A DNA stretch of 64,000 nt from Methylobacterium sp. 2A (GCF_009806555.1 NZ_VUOK01000016.1:27018-91017); one strand, 5' to 3'; counted from the stretch's first letter, positions 8,578-17,697 are shown. Notes: generated by a model from the sequence alone, not told the origin. Numbers and translations are program-made.

Positions 8578-9533
8578 TCCTCCACCGCCGCAAGATCCTC
8601 ACCGCCGGCGCCGGCCTGATGGGCACCGCGCTCCTCGGCGGCTGCGACCGATTCGCCGGCACCGAGGCGGGGCAGCGCACCCTCAGGGTCGGCGAGGACG
8701 CGAATGAATACGTCCAGCGCCTGCTGATGTCGCCGACGACGCTGGCCCGGGAATTCCCGGCCTCGATGATCTCGCCCTGGTTCAAGCCGAACGGCTCGAT
8801 CGACCCGCCGGACCGCGGCTACCGGGCGCTGGCGGCGCAGAACTTTTCGGACTTCAAGCTGGCGGTGGACGGGCTCGTCCAGACGCCGCTGGCGCTGAGC
8901 CTCGCGGACCTGCGCGCCCTGCCCGCCCGGACCCAGATCACCCGCCACGATTGCGTGGAGGGCTGGAGCTGCATCGGGCAGTGGGCCGGCGTGCCGCTCG
9001 GCGAGGTTCTGAAGAAGGCCGGGCTGAAGCCGCAGGCGCGCTACGCCGTGTTCCACTGCGCCGACACGCTGGAATACGAAGCCGGTCCCAAGGGTGGGGG
9101 CAAGGGGCGGGCCCAGGGGGCCTCCCTGTGGCGCCCGACCCATCCGGGCGCGGTCCGTGAGGCCTATCTCCAGCTCGCGGCCGCCGACGATTGGGGCGGC
9201 CCCGCCACCGCCACCGACGCCCCCAAGGACGATTGGGGCCAGGGCAGCCCGGCCCCGGAGCCCGAGGAGACGCGCACGCCGATCCGCTATTACGAGAGCA
9301 TCGACCTCTACGACGCCTTCAACCCGCAGACGATCCTGGCCTACGACCTCAACGGCAAGCCGCTGCCGGTCTCGAACGGCGCGCCCCTGCGCCTGCGGGT
9401 CGAGCGCCAGCTCGGCTACAAGCAGGCCAAATACGTGATGCGGGTGGAGATGGTGGAATCGCTCGCCGGCATCGGCCAGGGCGGCGGCGGCTACTGGGAG
9501 GATCGCGGCTACGAGTGGTACGCGGGGATCTGA
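8574..9533 (+). CDS. Molybdopterin-dependent oxidoreductase, SUOX/MsrP-like, Tat lipoprotein
   Basis: 319 residues. The N-terminus has an Arg pair (HRRKILTAG) and a lipobox LLGGC, so Tat export followed by lipid anchoring is likely. The molybdenum-ligand cysteine sits in HDCVEGWSCIGQW, and GAPLRLRVERQLGYKQAKY is the usual C-terminal cofactor-binding block. Between FHCADTLEYE and YYESIDLYDA there is an unusual Gly/Pro/Asp-rich insertion of about 75 residues. It overlaps the cytochrome b gene by four bases, forming a two-gene unit. The substrate is unknown; sulfoxide-repair MsrP is the best-known relative that pairs with a b-type membrane subunit. Confidence 0.85.
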   Translation: MILHRRKILTAGAGLMGTALLGGCDRFAGTEAGQRTLRVGEDANEYVQRLLMSPTTLAREFPASMISPWFKPNGSIDPPDRGYRALAAQNFSDFKLAVDGLVQTPLALSLADLRALPARTQITRHDCVEGWSCIGQWAGVPLGEVLKKAGLKPQARYAVFHCADTLEYEAGPKGGGKGRAQGASLWRPTHPGAVREAYLQLAAADDWGGPATATDAPKDDWGQGSPAPEPEETRTPIRYYESIDLYDAFNPQTILAYDLNGKPLPVSNGAPLRLRVERQLGYKQAKYVMRVEMVESLAGIGQGGGGYWEDRGYEWYAGI

Positions 9534-9577
9534 GGCGCCGATCGGGATTCCGAGCCGCTGACGCGGCAAGTCTCGTG

Positions 9578-9695
9578 CTGGATCCCGGATCAGGTTCCGC
9601 TTCGCTCCACCTGTCCGGGAAAGGGATCATCCAGGATGACGCGCAACCCTTTCCCGGACGCATGCAGCGAAAGCGGAATGCGATCCGGGACCCGG
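9578..9695. repeat. Large imperfect palindrome (family D)
   Basis: GATCCCGGATC...GTCCGGGAAAGGGATCATCC in the left half is mirrored by GGATGACGCGCAACCCTTTCCCGGAC...GCGATCCGGGACC in the right half, centred near 9634. It lies between the molybdoenzyme gene and topA, which read in the same direction. The remaining bases to 9870 should hold the topA promoter. Confidence 0.65.
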
Positions 9696-9870
9696 CGCAA
9701 AAGTGCCGCGCAGCGGCTCAGCCGAACAACCTCACGATTTGACATCCCGCCGCCCGTGACCCACTTGTCCCCGGCGCGCGGCCCCGGCCCGACGGCGGGC
9801 ATACGTCCCTCGCGAATTGCGAACAGAATTCGTCCGTCGTGCCCAGGCTCCGTCAGGGGCAGAGGTCTTA

Positions 9871-12591
9871 ATGAAAGTCGTCGTCGTCGAGTCGCCGGCC
9901 AAAGCCAAGACGATCAACAAGTATCTCGGCCGCGACTATGAAGTCATCGCCTCCTTCGGGCATATCCGCGACCTGCCGCCCAAGGACGGCTCGGTGGATC
10001 CCGAGCAGGATTTCCACATGGTCTGGGAGCTGGCCGACCGGGGCGCGAGCCGGGTCAGCGAGATCGCCAAGGCGGTCAAGGGCGCCGACAAGCTGATCCT
10101 GGCGACCGACCCGGATCGCGAGGGCGAGGCGATCTCCTGGCACGTGCTGGAGGCGCTCACCGCCCGCAAGGCGCTCAAGGGCATCCCGGTCGAGCGCGTG
10201 ACCTTCAACGCCATCACCAAGGCGTCGGTCGAGCAGGCCATGCGCAAGCCGCGGGAGATCGACCAGGCGCTGGTCGATGCCTATCTGGCGCGCCGGGCGC
10301 TCGACTACCTCGTGGGCTTCAACCTCTCGCCGGTCCTCTGGCGCAAGCTGCCGGGCGCCCGCTCGGCCGGGCGCGTGCAGTCCGTGGCGCTCCGCCTCGT
10401 GGTCGAGCGCGAGATGGAGATCGAGCGGTTCAAGCCGCGCGAGTACTGGACGATCGTCGCCACGCTGACGACCGCCGACGGCGCCACCTTCGAGGCCCGG
10501 CTCGTGGGCGCCGACGGCAAGCGCATCCAGCGCCTCGATGTCGGCACGGGCGAGGAGGCGGCCGCCTTCAAGCGCGACCTCGAGCGCGCGACCTTCCAGG
10601 TGGCGAGCGTCGAGGCGAAGCCCGCCAAGCGCCACCCGCAGCCGCCCTTCACCACCTCGACCCTCCAGCAGGAAGCATCGCGCAAGCTCGGGATGGCGCC
10701 GGCCCAGACCATGCGGGTCGCCCAGCGCCTCTACGAGGGTGTCGATCTCGGCGGCGAGACGGTCGGCATCATCACCTACATGCGGACCGACGGCGTCGAC
10801 ATGGCGCCGGAGGCGATCCAGGATGCCCGCCGGGTGATCGGCAAGGAGTTCGGCGACCGCTACGTGCCGGATGCGCCGCGCAAGTACAGCGTCAAGGCCA
10901 AGAACGCCCAGGAGGCCCACGAGGCGGTGCGGCCGACCGATATGGGCCGCCTGCCCAAGATGGTCGCGCGCCATCTGGAGCCCGAGCAGGCCAAGCTCTA
11001 CGAGCTGATCTGGACCCGCACCATGGCGAGCCAGATGGAATCGGCCGAGCTGGAGCGCACCACCGTGGACGTCACCGCGAAGGTCGGGCCGCGGACCATC
11101 GATCTGCGTGCGACGGGGCAGGTGGTGAAGTTCGACGGCTTCCTGGCCCTCTATCAGGAGGGCAAGGACGACCCCGATCCGAACGCGGCCCCTTTGGGGC
11201 GCGCTATGGAGGAGGACGAGGAGAGCCGCCGCCTGCCGCCCATGAAGGCCGGCGACCCGCTCAAGCGCGAGCGGATCAGCTCGACCCAGCACTTCACCGA
11301 GCCGCCGCCGCGCTACTCCGAGGCGAGCCTCGTGAAGCGCATGGAGGAGCTCGGCATCGGCCGGCCCTCGACCTATGCCGCGGTTCTCCAGACCCTGCGG
11401 GATCGCGAATACGTCAAGATCGAAAAGAAGCGGCTGCAGCCGGAGGATAAGGGGCGGCTCGTCACGGGCTTCCTCGAGAGTTTCTTCCGGCGCTACGTGG
11501 AGTATGACTTCACGGCCGACCTGGAGGAGCAGCTCGACCGCGTTTCCAACGCGGAGATCGACTGGCGGGCGGTTCTGCGCGACTTCTGGCGCGATTTCTC
11601 CGCGGCGATCGGCGAGACCAAGGAATTGCGCGTCACCGACGTGCTGGAGGCGCTGAACGGGCTGCTGGGTCCGCACATCTTCCCCGACAAGGGCGACGGC
11701 TCGAACCCGCGCACCTGCCCGACCTGCGGCTCGGGCCAGCTCTCGCTGAAGCTCGGCAAGTTCGGGGCCTTCATCGGCTGCTCGAACTATCCCGAGTGCA
11801 AGTATACCCGTCAGCTCTCGGCCTCCGGCGTCGAGGGCGAGGGCGACGGCTCCTCGGCGGAGGGCGGCCAGCCGGGCGTGCGGGTGCTGGGCAACGATCC
11901 GGCGACCGGCCTGCCGGTGACGCTGCGCGACGGCCGGTTCGGGCCGTTCCTGCAACTCGGCGAGGCCTCCACCGAGAAGGGGGCGGAGAAGCCGAAGCGC
12001 TCGTCGCTGCCCAAGGGGCTCAGCCCCTCTGCGGTGGATCTGGAGAAGGCGCTGGCGCTGCTGTCGCTGCCGCGCGAGGTGGCGCGCCATCCCGAGACCG
12101 GCGAGCCGATCCTGGCCAATCTCGGCCGGTTCGGACCCTACGTGCAGCACGGGAAGACCTACGCCAATCTCGGCAAGGACGATGACGTGCTGGAGATCGG
12201 GGCGAACCGCGCCATCGATCTGATCGTCGCCAAGGAGCAGGGCGGCGGTCGCGGCCGCCCGGCCGCCGATCCCGGCCGGCCGCTCGGCAAGGACGAGGCG
12301 AGCGGGCGCGACCTCGTGGTCAAGGCCGGACGCTACGGTCCCTACGTCACCGATGGCGAGGTCAACGCCACCCTGCCGAAGACGATGACCGCCGAGGCGC
12401 TCACCCTCGACGAGGCGATCGCCCTGGTGAACGCCAAGCGGGCGTCGGGCGGCGGCAAGCCGGCGAAGCGCGGGGCGGCTCGGAAGGGCTCGGCCCGGGC
12501 GGCGAGCGGCGACAAGCCGGCGGCCAAGAAGACCGCCGCGAAGAAGCCGGCCGCCAAGAAGGCGCCGGCGAAGAAGACGAGTTCGGGCTGA
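9871..12591 (+). CDS. topA: DNA topoisomerase I
   Basis: 906 residues. Toprim domain starts VVVVESPAKAKTINKYLG with DPDREGEA; the catalytic tyrosine is in IITYMRTDG. A four-cysteine zinc ribbon (CPTC...CSNYPEC) is followed by three GRFGPY-type repeats and a Lys/Ala tail (AAKKTAAKKPAAKK) that binds DNA. It relaxes negative supercoils. ATG 9871 follows AGAGG; an in-frame upstream start at 9817 lacks family similarity. dprA, which commonly precedes topA in relatives, is absent. Confidence 0.97.
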   Translation: MKVVVVESPAKAKTINKYLGRDYEVIASFGHIRDLPPKDGSVDPEQDFHMVWELADRGASRVSEIAKAVKGADKLILATDPDREGEAISWHVLEALTARKALKGIPVERVTFNAITKASVEQAMRKPREIDQALVDAYLARRALDYLVGFNLSPVLWRKLPGARSAGRVQSVALRLVVEREMEIERFKPREYWTIVATLTTADGATFEARLVGADGKRIQRLDVGTGEEAAAFKRDLERATFQVASVEAKPAKRHPQPPFTTSTLQQEASRKLGMAPAQTMRVAQRLYEGVDLGGETVGIITYMRTDGVDMAPEAIQDARRVIGKEFGDRYVPDAPRKYSVKAKNAQEAHEAVRPTDMGRLPKMVARHLEPEQAKLYELIWTRTMASQMESAELERTTVDVTAKVGPRTIDLRATGQVVKFDGFLALYQEGKDDPDPNAAPLGRAMEEDEESRRLPPMKAGDPLKRERISSTQHFTEPPPRYSEASLVKRMEELGIGRPSTYAAVLQTLRDREYVKIEKKRLQPEDKGRLVTGFLESFFRRYVEYDFTADLEEQLDRVSNAEIDWRAVLRDFWRDFSAAIGETKELRVTDVLEALNGLLGPHIFPDKGDGSNPRTCPTCGSGQLSLKLGKFGAFIGCSNYPECKYTRQLSASGVEGEGDGSSAEGGQPGVRVLGNDPATGLPVTLRDGRFGPFLQLGEASTEKGAEKPKRSSLPKGLSPSAVDLEKALALLSLPREVARHPETGEPILANLGRFGPYVQHGKTYANLGKDDDVLEIGANRAIDLIVAKEQGGGRGRPAADPGRPLGKDEASGRDLVVKAGRYGPYVTDGEVNATLPKTMTAEALTLDEAIALVNAKRASGGGKPAKRGAARKGSARAASGDKPAAKKTAAKKPAAKKAPAKKTSSG

Positions 12592-12610
12592 GGGCGGGGC
12601 GCCGCCCGCC

Positions 12611-12799
12611 TCAGACCAGGTAGGTGATCGTCGCCGCCAGAGCGGTGGCGAAGGTCGCCAGCGCGATCGTGGTGGCGTTCACCAGGGTCCGCGCCTGCGG
12701 CAGACCGGCCGCATCGTCCTCGCATCCGAAGGCGGCGCCGGCCGCGTGCTCGAAGCGGATCAGCGTCAGGCGGCGGGCCTCGATCGCGGCGTCACTCAT
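12611..12799 (-). CDS. Small hypothetical membrane protein
   Basis: 62 residues starting MSDAAIEARRLTLIRF. The C-terminal 25 residues (NATTIALATFATALAATITYLV) form one likely membrane helix; the N-terminal half is charged. Convergent with topA, 19 bases away. No family recognised. Coding is supported by codon composition and the clean helix rather than by homology. Confidence 0.5.
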   Translation of the reverse strand: MSDAAIEARRLTLIRFEHAAGAAFGCEDDAAGLPQARTLVNATTIALATFATALAATITYLV

Positions 12800-13069
12800 G
12801 GACGGGGTCTCCCTGGACTGCGGCTCCCTGACCACGGTCAAGTTTTATCTCCGCCGATAACGTGGATCGTACCGAACTGTTCCGGTGGAGATCTGCTGAG
12901 ATCTGACGGACATGTCGCGAGAAAGCTTTAACCCATCGTTGTGCAACGTCCCGATGACGGTTGGCGGGCCGATCCGCGGCCGGCGCAGCCGATCGCCCCT
13001 CGCTCGCGGCGGCGCAGCATGCGATGATGCGGCCGTAGCGCCGAGGCGGAACGCTTCGCGCGAATGGCT

Positions 13070-13098
13070 TTGATGTTTACGTTTTGTTCCGCTATGAT
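13070..13098 (+). promoter_or_regulatory. Near-consensus sigma-70 promoter for parE
   Basis: TTGATG, 17-base spacer, TATGAT. The predicted transcript start near 13105 falls on an in-frame ATG, so that ATG could only be used on a leaderless message. This favours the GTG at 13186 as the parE start, with an 80-base leader. Confidence 0.55.
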
Positions 13099-13185
13099 GC
13101 GGGGATGAAGGCGCATGCACCACGACCCCAGATCCGTCTGCGCGAAGCCGAGCCGGCCGACGCGCCGCGCCCCCGGAGGCCGCGC

Positions 13186-15246
13186 GTGAGCGATCCGGCG
13201 CGCGATCTGTTCGCTCCGGGCGGGAAGGCGCCCGCCGCCCGCACGCCCGAGCCGCGCCGCCGCCTGGACGCCTCGGCCTCGGTGACGGCGCTCGCCTCGG
13301 CGGCGCCCGAGGCCGGCTACACCGCCTCCGATATCGAGGTGCTGGAAGGTCTGGAGCCGGTCCGGCGCCGGCCCGGCATGTATATCGGCGGCACCGACGA
13401 GCGGGCGCTGCACCACCTCTTCGCCGAGGTGATCGACAATTCGATGGACGAGGCGGTCGCCGGCCATGCGAGCTTCATCGAGGTGGAGCTTGAGGAGACC
13501 GGTGCGCTCGTCGTCACCGATAACGGCCGCGGCATCCCGGTGGACCCGCACCCGAAATTCCCCGGCAAGTCGGCGCTCGAAGTCATCATGACCACGCTGC
13601 ATGCCGGCGGTAAGTTCGACTCGAAGGTCTACGAGACCTCGGGCGGCCTGCACGGCGTCGGCATCTCGGTGGTGAACGCGCTCTCCGACCTTCTCGAGGT
13701 CGAGGTGGCGCGCAACCAGACCCTCTACCGCCAGACCTTCTCGCGCGGCCACGCGCAGGGGGCCCTGGAGCTGGTCGGGCGCGTCCAGAACCGCCGCGGC
13801 ACCCGGGTGCGCTTCCACCCGGACGCCCAGATCTTCGGCTCGCTGAAGTTCGACCCGCGCCGCCTGTTCAAGATGGCGCGCTCGAAGGCCTATCTGTTCG
13901 GCGGCGTCGAGATCCGCTGGCGCTGCGCCCCCGCCCTCCTCGAAGGGCTGGAGGACGTGCCGGCCGAGGCGGTGCACCGCTTCCCCGACGGGCTGCGCGA
14001 CTACCTCGCCCGGGACCTCGAGGGCAAGGAACTCGTCACCGAGGCGATGTTCTCCGGCAAGATCACCAAGCCGGGCTCGCACGGCTCGCTCGAATGGGCG
14101 GTGGCCTGGATGGTCGCCGAGGACGGGATCTCGCATTCCTACTGCAATACGATCCCGACGCCCGAGGGCGGCACCCACGAGGCGGGCCTGCGGGTCGCGC
14201 TGCTGCGCGGCCTGCGCGAGCACGCCGAGCGCGTGAACCAGGCCAAGCGCATGACGGCGGTGACCACCGACGACGTGATGGCGACCTGCGCGTCGATGCT
14301 CTCGGTCTTCATCCGCGAGCCGGAATTCCAGGGCCAGACCAAGGACAAGCTCGCCACCGTGGAGGCGCAGCGCATCGTCGAGACGGCGGTGCGGGACGCC
14401 TTCGATCACTGGCTCGCCGCCTCCCCGGCTCAGGCCAACAAGCTGCTCGACTGGGTGATCGACCGGGCCGAGGAGCGCCTGCGCCGCCGCCAGGAGAAGG
14501 AGGTCGCCCGCAAGAGCGCGACGCGAAAACTCCGCCTGCCCGGCAAGCTCGCCGATTGCTCGGCGGCCGGCACCGCGGGTTCCGAGATCTTCATCGTCGA
14601 GGGCGATTCCGCGGGCGGCTCGGCCAAGCAGGCCCGGGACCGGGCGACCCAGGCGATCCTGCCGCTGCGGGGCAAGATCCTGAACGTTGCCTCGGCCTCG
14701 CGCGACAAGCTCGGCGCGAACCAGCTGATCTCCGATCTCACCCTGGCGCTCGGCTGCGGCACCGGCTCGGCCTTCCGCGAGACCGACCTGCGCTACGAGA
14801 AGGTGATCATCATGACGGACGCCGACGTGGACGGCGCCCACATCGCCTCGCTGCTGATCACGTTCTTCTACCGGCAGATGCCGAAGCTGATCGACCGCGG
14901 CCATCTCTACCTCGCGATCCCGCCGCTCTACCGGCTGCAGCAGGGCTCGAAGATCGCCTATGCGCGGGACGACGCGGATCGCGAGCGGATCATCAAGACG
15001 GTGTTCAAGGGCGGCAAGGTCGAGATCGGCCGGTTCAAGGGCCTCGGCGAGATGATGCCGGCCCAGCTCAAGGAGACCACCATGGACCCGAAGAAGCGCA
15101 CGCTGCTGCGGGTCGCGGTCCTGGACGAGGCCCGGGAATCGACCGGCGACACGGTCGAGCGCCTGATGGGCAACAAGCCCGAGGCGCGCTTCGCCTTCAT
15201 CAGCGAGCGCGCGGCCTTCGCCGAGGGGGCGGATCTCGATATCTGA
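13186..15246 (+). CDS. parE: DNA topoisomerase IV subunit B
   Basis: 686 residues from GTG 13186, which has CGGAGG six bases upstream. In-frame ATG 13105 would add 27 Arg/Pro-rich residues but sits at the predicted transcription start. The GHKL ATPase domain shows EVIDNSMDEAVAG, DNGRGIPVD and GGLHGVGISVVNAL. The Toprim domain shows EGDSAGGSAKQARDR and MTDADVDGAHI. The block LPLRGKILNV followed by ASASRDKLGANQ fits ParE rather than GyrB. It works with ParC, not in this window, in chromosome decatenation. Confidence 0.93.
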   Translation: MSDPARDLFAPGGKAPAARTPEPRRRLDASASVTALASAAPEAGYTASDIEVLEGLEPVRRRPGMYIGGTDERALHHLFAEVIDNSMDEAVAGHASFIEVELEETGALVVTDNGRGIPVDPHPKFPGKSALEVIMTTLHAGGKFDSKVYETSGGLHGVGISVVNALSDLLEVEVARNQTLYRQTFSRGHAQGALELVGRVQNRRGTRVRFHPDAQIFGSLKFDPRRLFKMARSKAYLFGGVEIRWRCAPALLEGLEDVPAEAVHRFPDGLRDYLARDLEGKELVTEAMFSGKITKPGSHGSLEWAVAWMVAEDGISHSYCNTIPTPEGGTHEAGLRVALLRGLREHAERVNQAKRMTAVTTDDVMATCASMLSVFIREPEFQGQTKDKLATVEAQRIVETAVRDAFDHWLAASPAQANKLLDWVIDRAEERLRRRQEKEVARKSATRKLRLPGKLADCSAAGTAGSEIFIVEGDSAGGSAKQARDRATQAILPLRGKILNVASASRDKLGANQLISDLTLALGCGTGSAFRETDLRYEKVIIMTDADVDGAHIASLLITFFYRQMPKLIDRGHLYLAIPPLYRLQQGSKIAYARDDADRERIIKTVFKGGKVEIGRFKGLGEMMPAQLKETTMDPKKRTLLRVAVLDEARESTGDTVERLMGNKPEARFAFISERAAFAEGADLDI

Positions 15247-15257
15247 AGCGGGAGGTG

Positions 15258-15315
15258 TTCAGCCAGGGCTCCGCCCTGGCAGCCCGCCAAAGGGCTTCAG
15301 CCGTTTGGGAACCCT
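15258..15315. repeat. Multi-hairpin intergenic element, family B, copy 1 (short, degraded)
   Basis: GCCAGGGC TCC GCCCTGGC forms a perfect hairpin. It is followed by the CCCGCCAAAGGGC...GTTTGGGAACC unit, whose pairing is weakened. Lies just after parE and before the convergent PRC-barrel gene. Confidence 0.7.
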
Positions 15316-15345
15316 GGATGGCCCGTGACGGGCCGGGGCGAAGCT

Positions 15346-15837
15346 TCAATGCGTGGCTATCGCCTTGGCGGGATCGAAGGGCTGGGCGGCCGAGAGCGTG
15401 TCCTTGCTCATGTTGAGCACCGCCGAGAAGCGCTCGCCGCCCGGCCGCAGCACGATGGCGCCGGGTTCCACCGCGATGCGCTTGCTGCCGAGGCCGAGGA
15501 AGCCCCCGACGTCGAGCACGACCGCCTTCAGGGTCCCGCCATCGGTGATCAGCAGATCGTCGATCTTGCCGACGCTGTCGCCCGCTTGGTTGCGCACCGC
15601 GACGCCGATCATCTTCGAGGTCAGGAACGCCACGGGCTTGAGGCCCTGACGCTTCGCCGCATCCTCGGCATTGGCGGCTTCCATCAGCCGGCTGGCCCCG
15701 GTGCCGCTGGTCGAGGTTCCCGGCCCGGTGCCGGGCAGGATGGTGCCGTGGCCGATCACGCTGGCATCCTGGGCGTGCGCCGGAGCGGCCGCGAGGCCGA
15801 AGGCTGCCAGCAACAGGAGAAGGATTCGGCTCCGCAT
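15346..15837 (-). CDS. Exported PRC-barrel domain protein
   Basis: 163 residues with a signal peptide (MRSRILLLLLAAFGLAAAPAHA). From residue about 75 there is a PRC-barrel domain: SKMIGVAVRNQAGDSVGKIDDLLI and AVVLDVGGFLGLGSKRIAVE. Such domains bind partners or stabilise complexes. In alphaproteobacteria, secreted PRC-barrel proteins are abundant and mostly uncharacterised. The periplasmic role is unknown. Confidence 0.8.
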   Translation of the reverse strand: MRSRILLLLLAAFGLAAAPAHAQDASVIGHGTILPGTGPGTSTSGTGASRLMEAANAEDAAKRQGLKPVAFLTSKMIGVAVRNQAGDSVGKIDDLLITDGGTLKAVVLDVGGFLGLGSKRIAVEPGAIVLRPGGERFSAVLNMSKDTLSAAQPFDPAKAIATH

Positions 15838-15973
15838 GGCTGATCGCTCCGCTGCGCCCGCATCCGTCGAGGCGCCGCGGGCACAATCGCCCGGTTCCGG
15901 TCCGGTTCCGGCCCTGCATGTCGCACCCGCCTTCACCGGGCCGGCGGGGCGCCATGCAGGGGGGGCGCCATGC

Positions 15974-16004
15974 AAGAAGGGGCCCGGCCTTGCGGCCGGA
16001 CCCC
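15974..16004 (-). terminator. Rho-independent terminator after the outer-membrane protein gene
   Basis: On the minus strand GGGGTCCGGCC, loop GCAA, GGCCGGGCCCC, then TTCTT. It begins 40 bases after the stop of the barrel gene. Confidence 0.7.
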
Positions 16005-16044
16005 CTCAAGCACGAGCCCGACAACCCGGCTGCGTCGGTCGACC

Positions 16045-16911
16045 TTAGTACGAGCCGAACTTGTAGTTCACGCCGGCTCGGACGACCGCGAACTCGGTCT
16101 TGGCGGCGCCGCCGTTGAGATAGGCCACGCCGTTCGGCGGCAGGAGGCTCGGGACATAGACGCCGGCCGCGGCGTTCTTCTGCCGATCGAGGCTCACGTA
16201 CAGGCCTTCGACCTTCAGGGTGACGGCGGAGGAGTGGAAGAAGTTCAGGAACGAGTCGGTGGGCAGGGCGTACTCGATGCCGCCGCCGACTGCGTAGCCG
16301 GTGCGGAAGCTGTCGCGGAAGCGACGGCCGGCGAAGTTCTGGTCGTCCTGGCCCGAAGCGTAGGCGTAGCCGCCGGTGGCGTACACGAGGGTGCGGTCGA
16401 AGGCGTAGCCGAGGCGGCCGCGCGCCGTGCCGAAGTAGTCGAGACCGTTGCCGCTGGTGGCGACGAAGGCGCGCGGACGGCCGAAGGCGTTGCCCGGGTT
16501 TCCGAAGCCGACGTAGTCCTGCGTGCCGTTCGCGCGGCGGGCGAAGTCGACGTACTGGGCGTCAGCTTCGAAACCGATCACGACGCCCGAACCCGGCGTG
16601 AACTGGTAATTGTAGCCGATCTGCGCGCCGCCGCTGAAGCCGTCGTTGTTCGCGCGATTCCGCACGCTGATGACCGCGTTCGTGTTCTCCGAGTTGACCA
16701 CGGAACCGTACGGCAGGTTGTAGTTGGTGGTCCGGCGGTTGGTGGCATCGAAGCCGTAGCCGGCGTTCACGCCGAAGTAGAACCCCGTCCAGGTGAAGAC
16801 CGGCACGGGCGTGAAAGCGGGCGGCGGGGCCGCGCGGCGCGGCAGGTCGGCCGCCGAGGCCGCTGCAGTCATGCCGACGAGCACAGTCGACGCAAGGAGA
16901 AGCTTCTTCAT
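16045..16911 (-). CDS. Outer-membrane beta-barrel protein (Omp25/RopB type)
   Basis: 288 residues. Signal peptide MKKLLLASTVLVGMTAAASA, then a Pro-rich linker and WTGFYFGVNAGYGF, the hallmark first strand of the Omp25/RopB porin-like family. Alternating aromatic/hydrophobic strands continue to the C-terminal VNYKFGSY, though the last residue is Tyr rather than the usual Phe. Members are abundant structural or adhesion proteins. It has its own terminator and an AT-rich upstream region, consistent with strong monocistronic expression. Confidence 0.88.
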   Translation of the reverse strand: MKKLLLASTVLVGMTAAASAADLPRRAAPPPAFTPVPVFTWTGFYFGVNAGYGFDATNRRTTNYNLPYGSVVNSENTNAVISVRNRANNDGFSGGAQIGYNYQFTPGSGVVIGFEADAQYVDFARRANGTQDYVGFGNPGNAFGRPRAFVATSGNGLDYFGTARGRLGYAFDRTLVYATGGYAYASGQDDQNFAGRRFRDSFRTGYAVGGGIEYALPTDSFLNFFHSSAVTLKVEGLYVSLDRQKNAAAGVYVPSLLPPNGVAYLNGGAAKTEFAVVRAGVNYKFGSY

Positions 16912-17322
16912 AATTCCAAAGGTCCTGGGTTAGCGGGAGCCGGCGATCTTCTAGGCGCTCTCGACCGCAAGGTCTGTCGCTTTCATGCAACAAGGATCGT
17001 CAGACTAGGCGGATCGAATCAACAAACTGCGAAGACTTGTTCGCGCTTACATCGACAATAGAGGTCAAATTAATACGTTTCATTGCCTGTTTATTGGAGA
17101 TATGGTCTTTAGATATCAGATAAATTAGAGCTTATCTTATGGATATGCGATCGAACTGCTGAAATAGCGTCGAGCATTGTACGGTGACGGCGCACCGATG
17201 CTGGCCTGACGCCGTCTGGTTTTGGCGTCGTCGGGCGGCGCGTTGCGTAACGTGCGCTTAACTCTGCGGCCGGATGCTTGCCGGCTGAAGGTCGGGCGCA
17301 CGCTCGGTGAAGTGAGTCGCCC
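16912..17322. other. AT-rich upstream region of the outer-membrane protein gene
   Basis: About 410 bases with no gene. GC is lower between 17000 and 17150, as expected of a strong promoter region for the minus-strand barrel gene. The inverted repeat at 17118-17137 lies inside. Confidence 0.5.
17118..17137. promoter_or_regulatory. Inverted repeat AGATAA-N8-TTATCT, possible operator
   Basis: A perfect 6-bp dyad with an 8-base spacer, about 210 bases upstream of the barrel gene and 185 upstream of the next plus-strand gene. The spacing fits a dimeric regulator; the regulator is unknown. Confidence 0.3.
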
Positions 17323-17658
17323 ATGCAAAGCCGTCACGATCGGGCGCCGAGACCTTTCGGCAGGCGGCGGCTGACAGACCCGGCCCGCGCATCGGACTGG
17401 CAAAGGCCCGATTCATCGGTGAGCCTCCTCGCCTGGACTCTGCGCGTGTCGGCTGTCGTCGGGCTCCTGGCGAGTGTGGGCACGATGCAACTGGCCCGCT
17501 GGATCAAAGCCGGCGACGCGCCCACCCGGATTGCCGGCGCGGCGGATCCGGTGACGGCCGACCCCGGGGTGACGGGCGCCATCGCGGTCTCCGGGGCCGC
17601 GCGGGCCACGCATCTGGACCCCTGTTTCCTGCCCGCCGCGGACCGCCTGCGGCCCTGA
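17323..17658 (+). CDS. Hypothetical protein with one membrane segment
   Basis: 111 residues. Basic N-terminus, a single hydrophobic helix at about residues 36-55 (SLLAWTLRVSAVVGLLASVG), then a small Ala/Thr/Pro-rich tail. No family recognised. It is isolated between the barrel-protein upstream region and the helicase promoter. Likely real but without homology support. Confidence 0.4.
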   Translation: MQSRHDRAPRPFGRRRLTDPARASDWQRPDSSVSLLAWTLRVSAVVGLLASVGTMQLARWIKAGDAPTRIAGAADPVTADPGVTGAIAVSGAARATHLDPCFLPAADRLRP

Positions 17659-17697
17659 TCGCCTGTGCGTGGCGAGGCAGGCCTGCGCATTGCGAGA

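Noticed and set aside
6678..9533. 951-codon plus-strand frame spanning the pyrB complement, cytochrome b gene and molybdoenzyme
   Set aside because: Only the last 319 codons (from 8574) are real; the rest is antisense to pyrB or out of frame in the cytochrome b gene.
9868..12150. Very long open frame antisense to topA
   Set aside because: Arg/Leu/Gly/His-rich translation typical of antisense frames in high-GC DNA; topA is unambiguous on the other strand.
12928..14904. 658-codon frame antisense to parE
   Set aside because: No domain, biased composition, and fully covered by parE.
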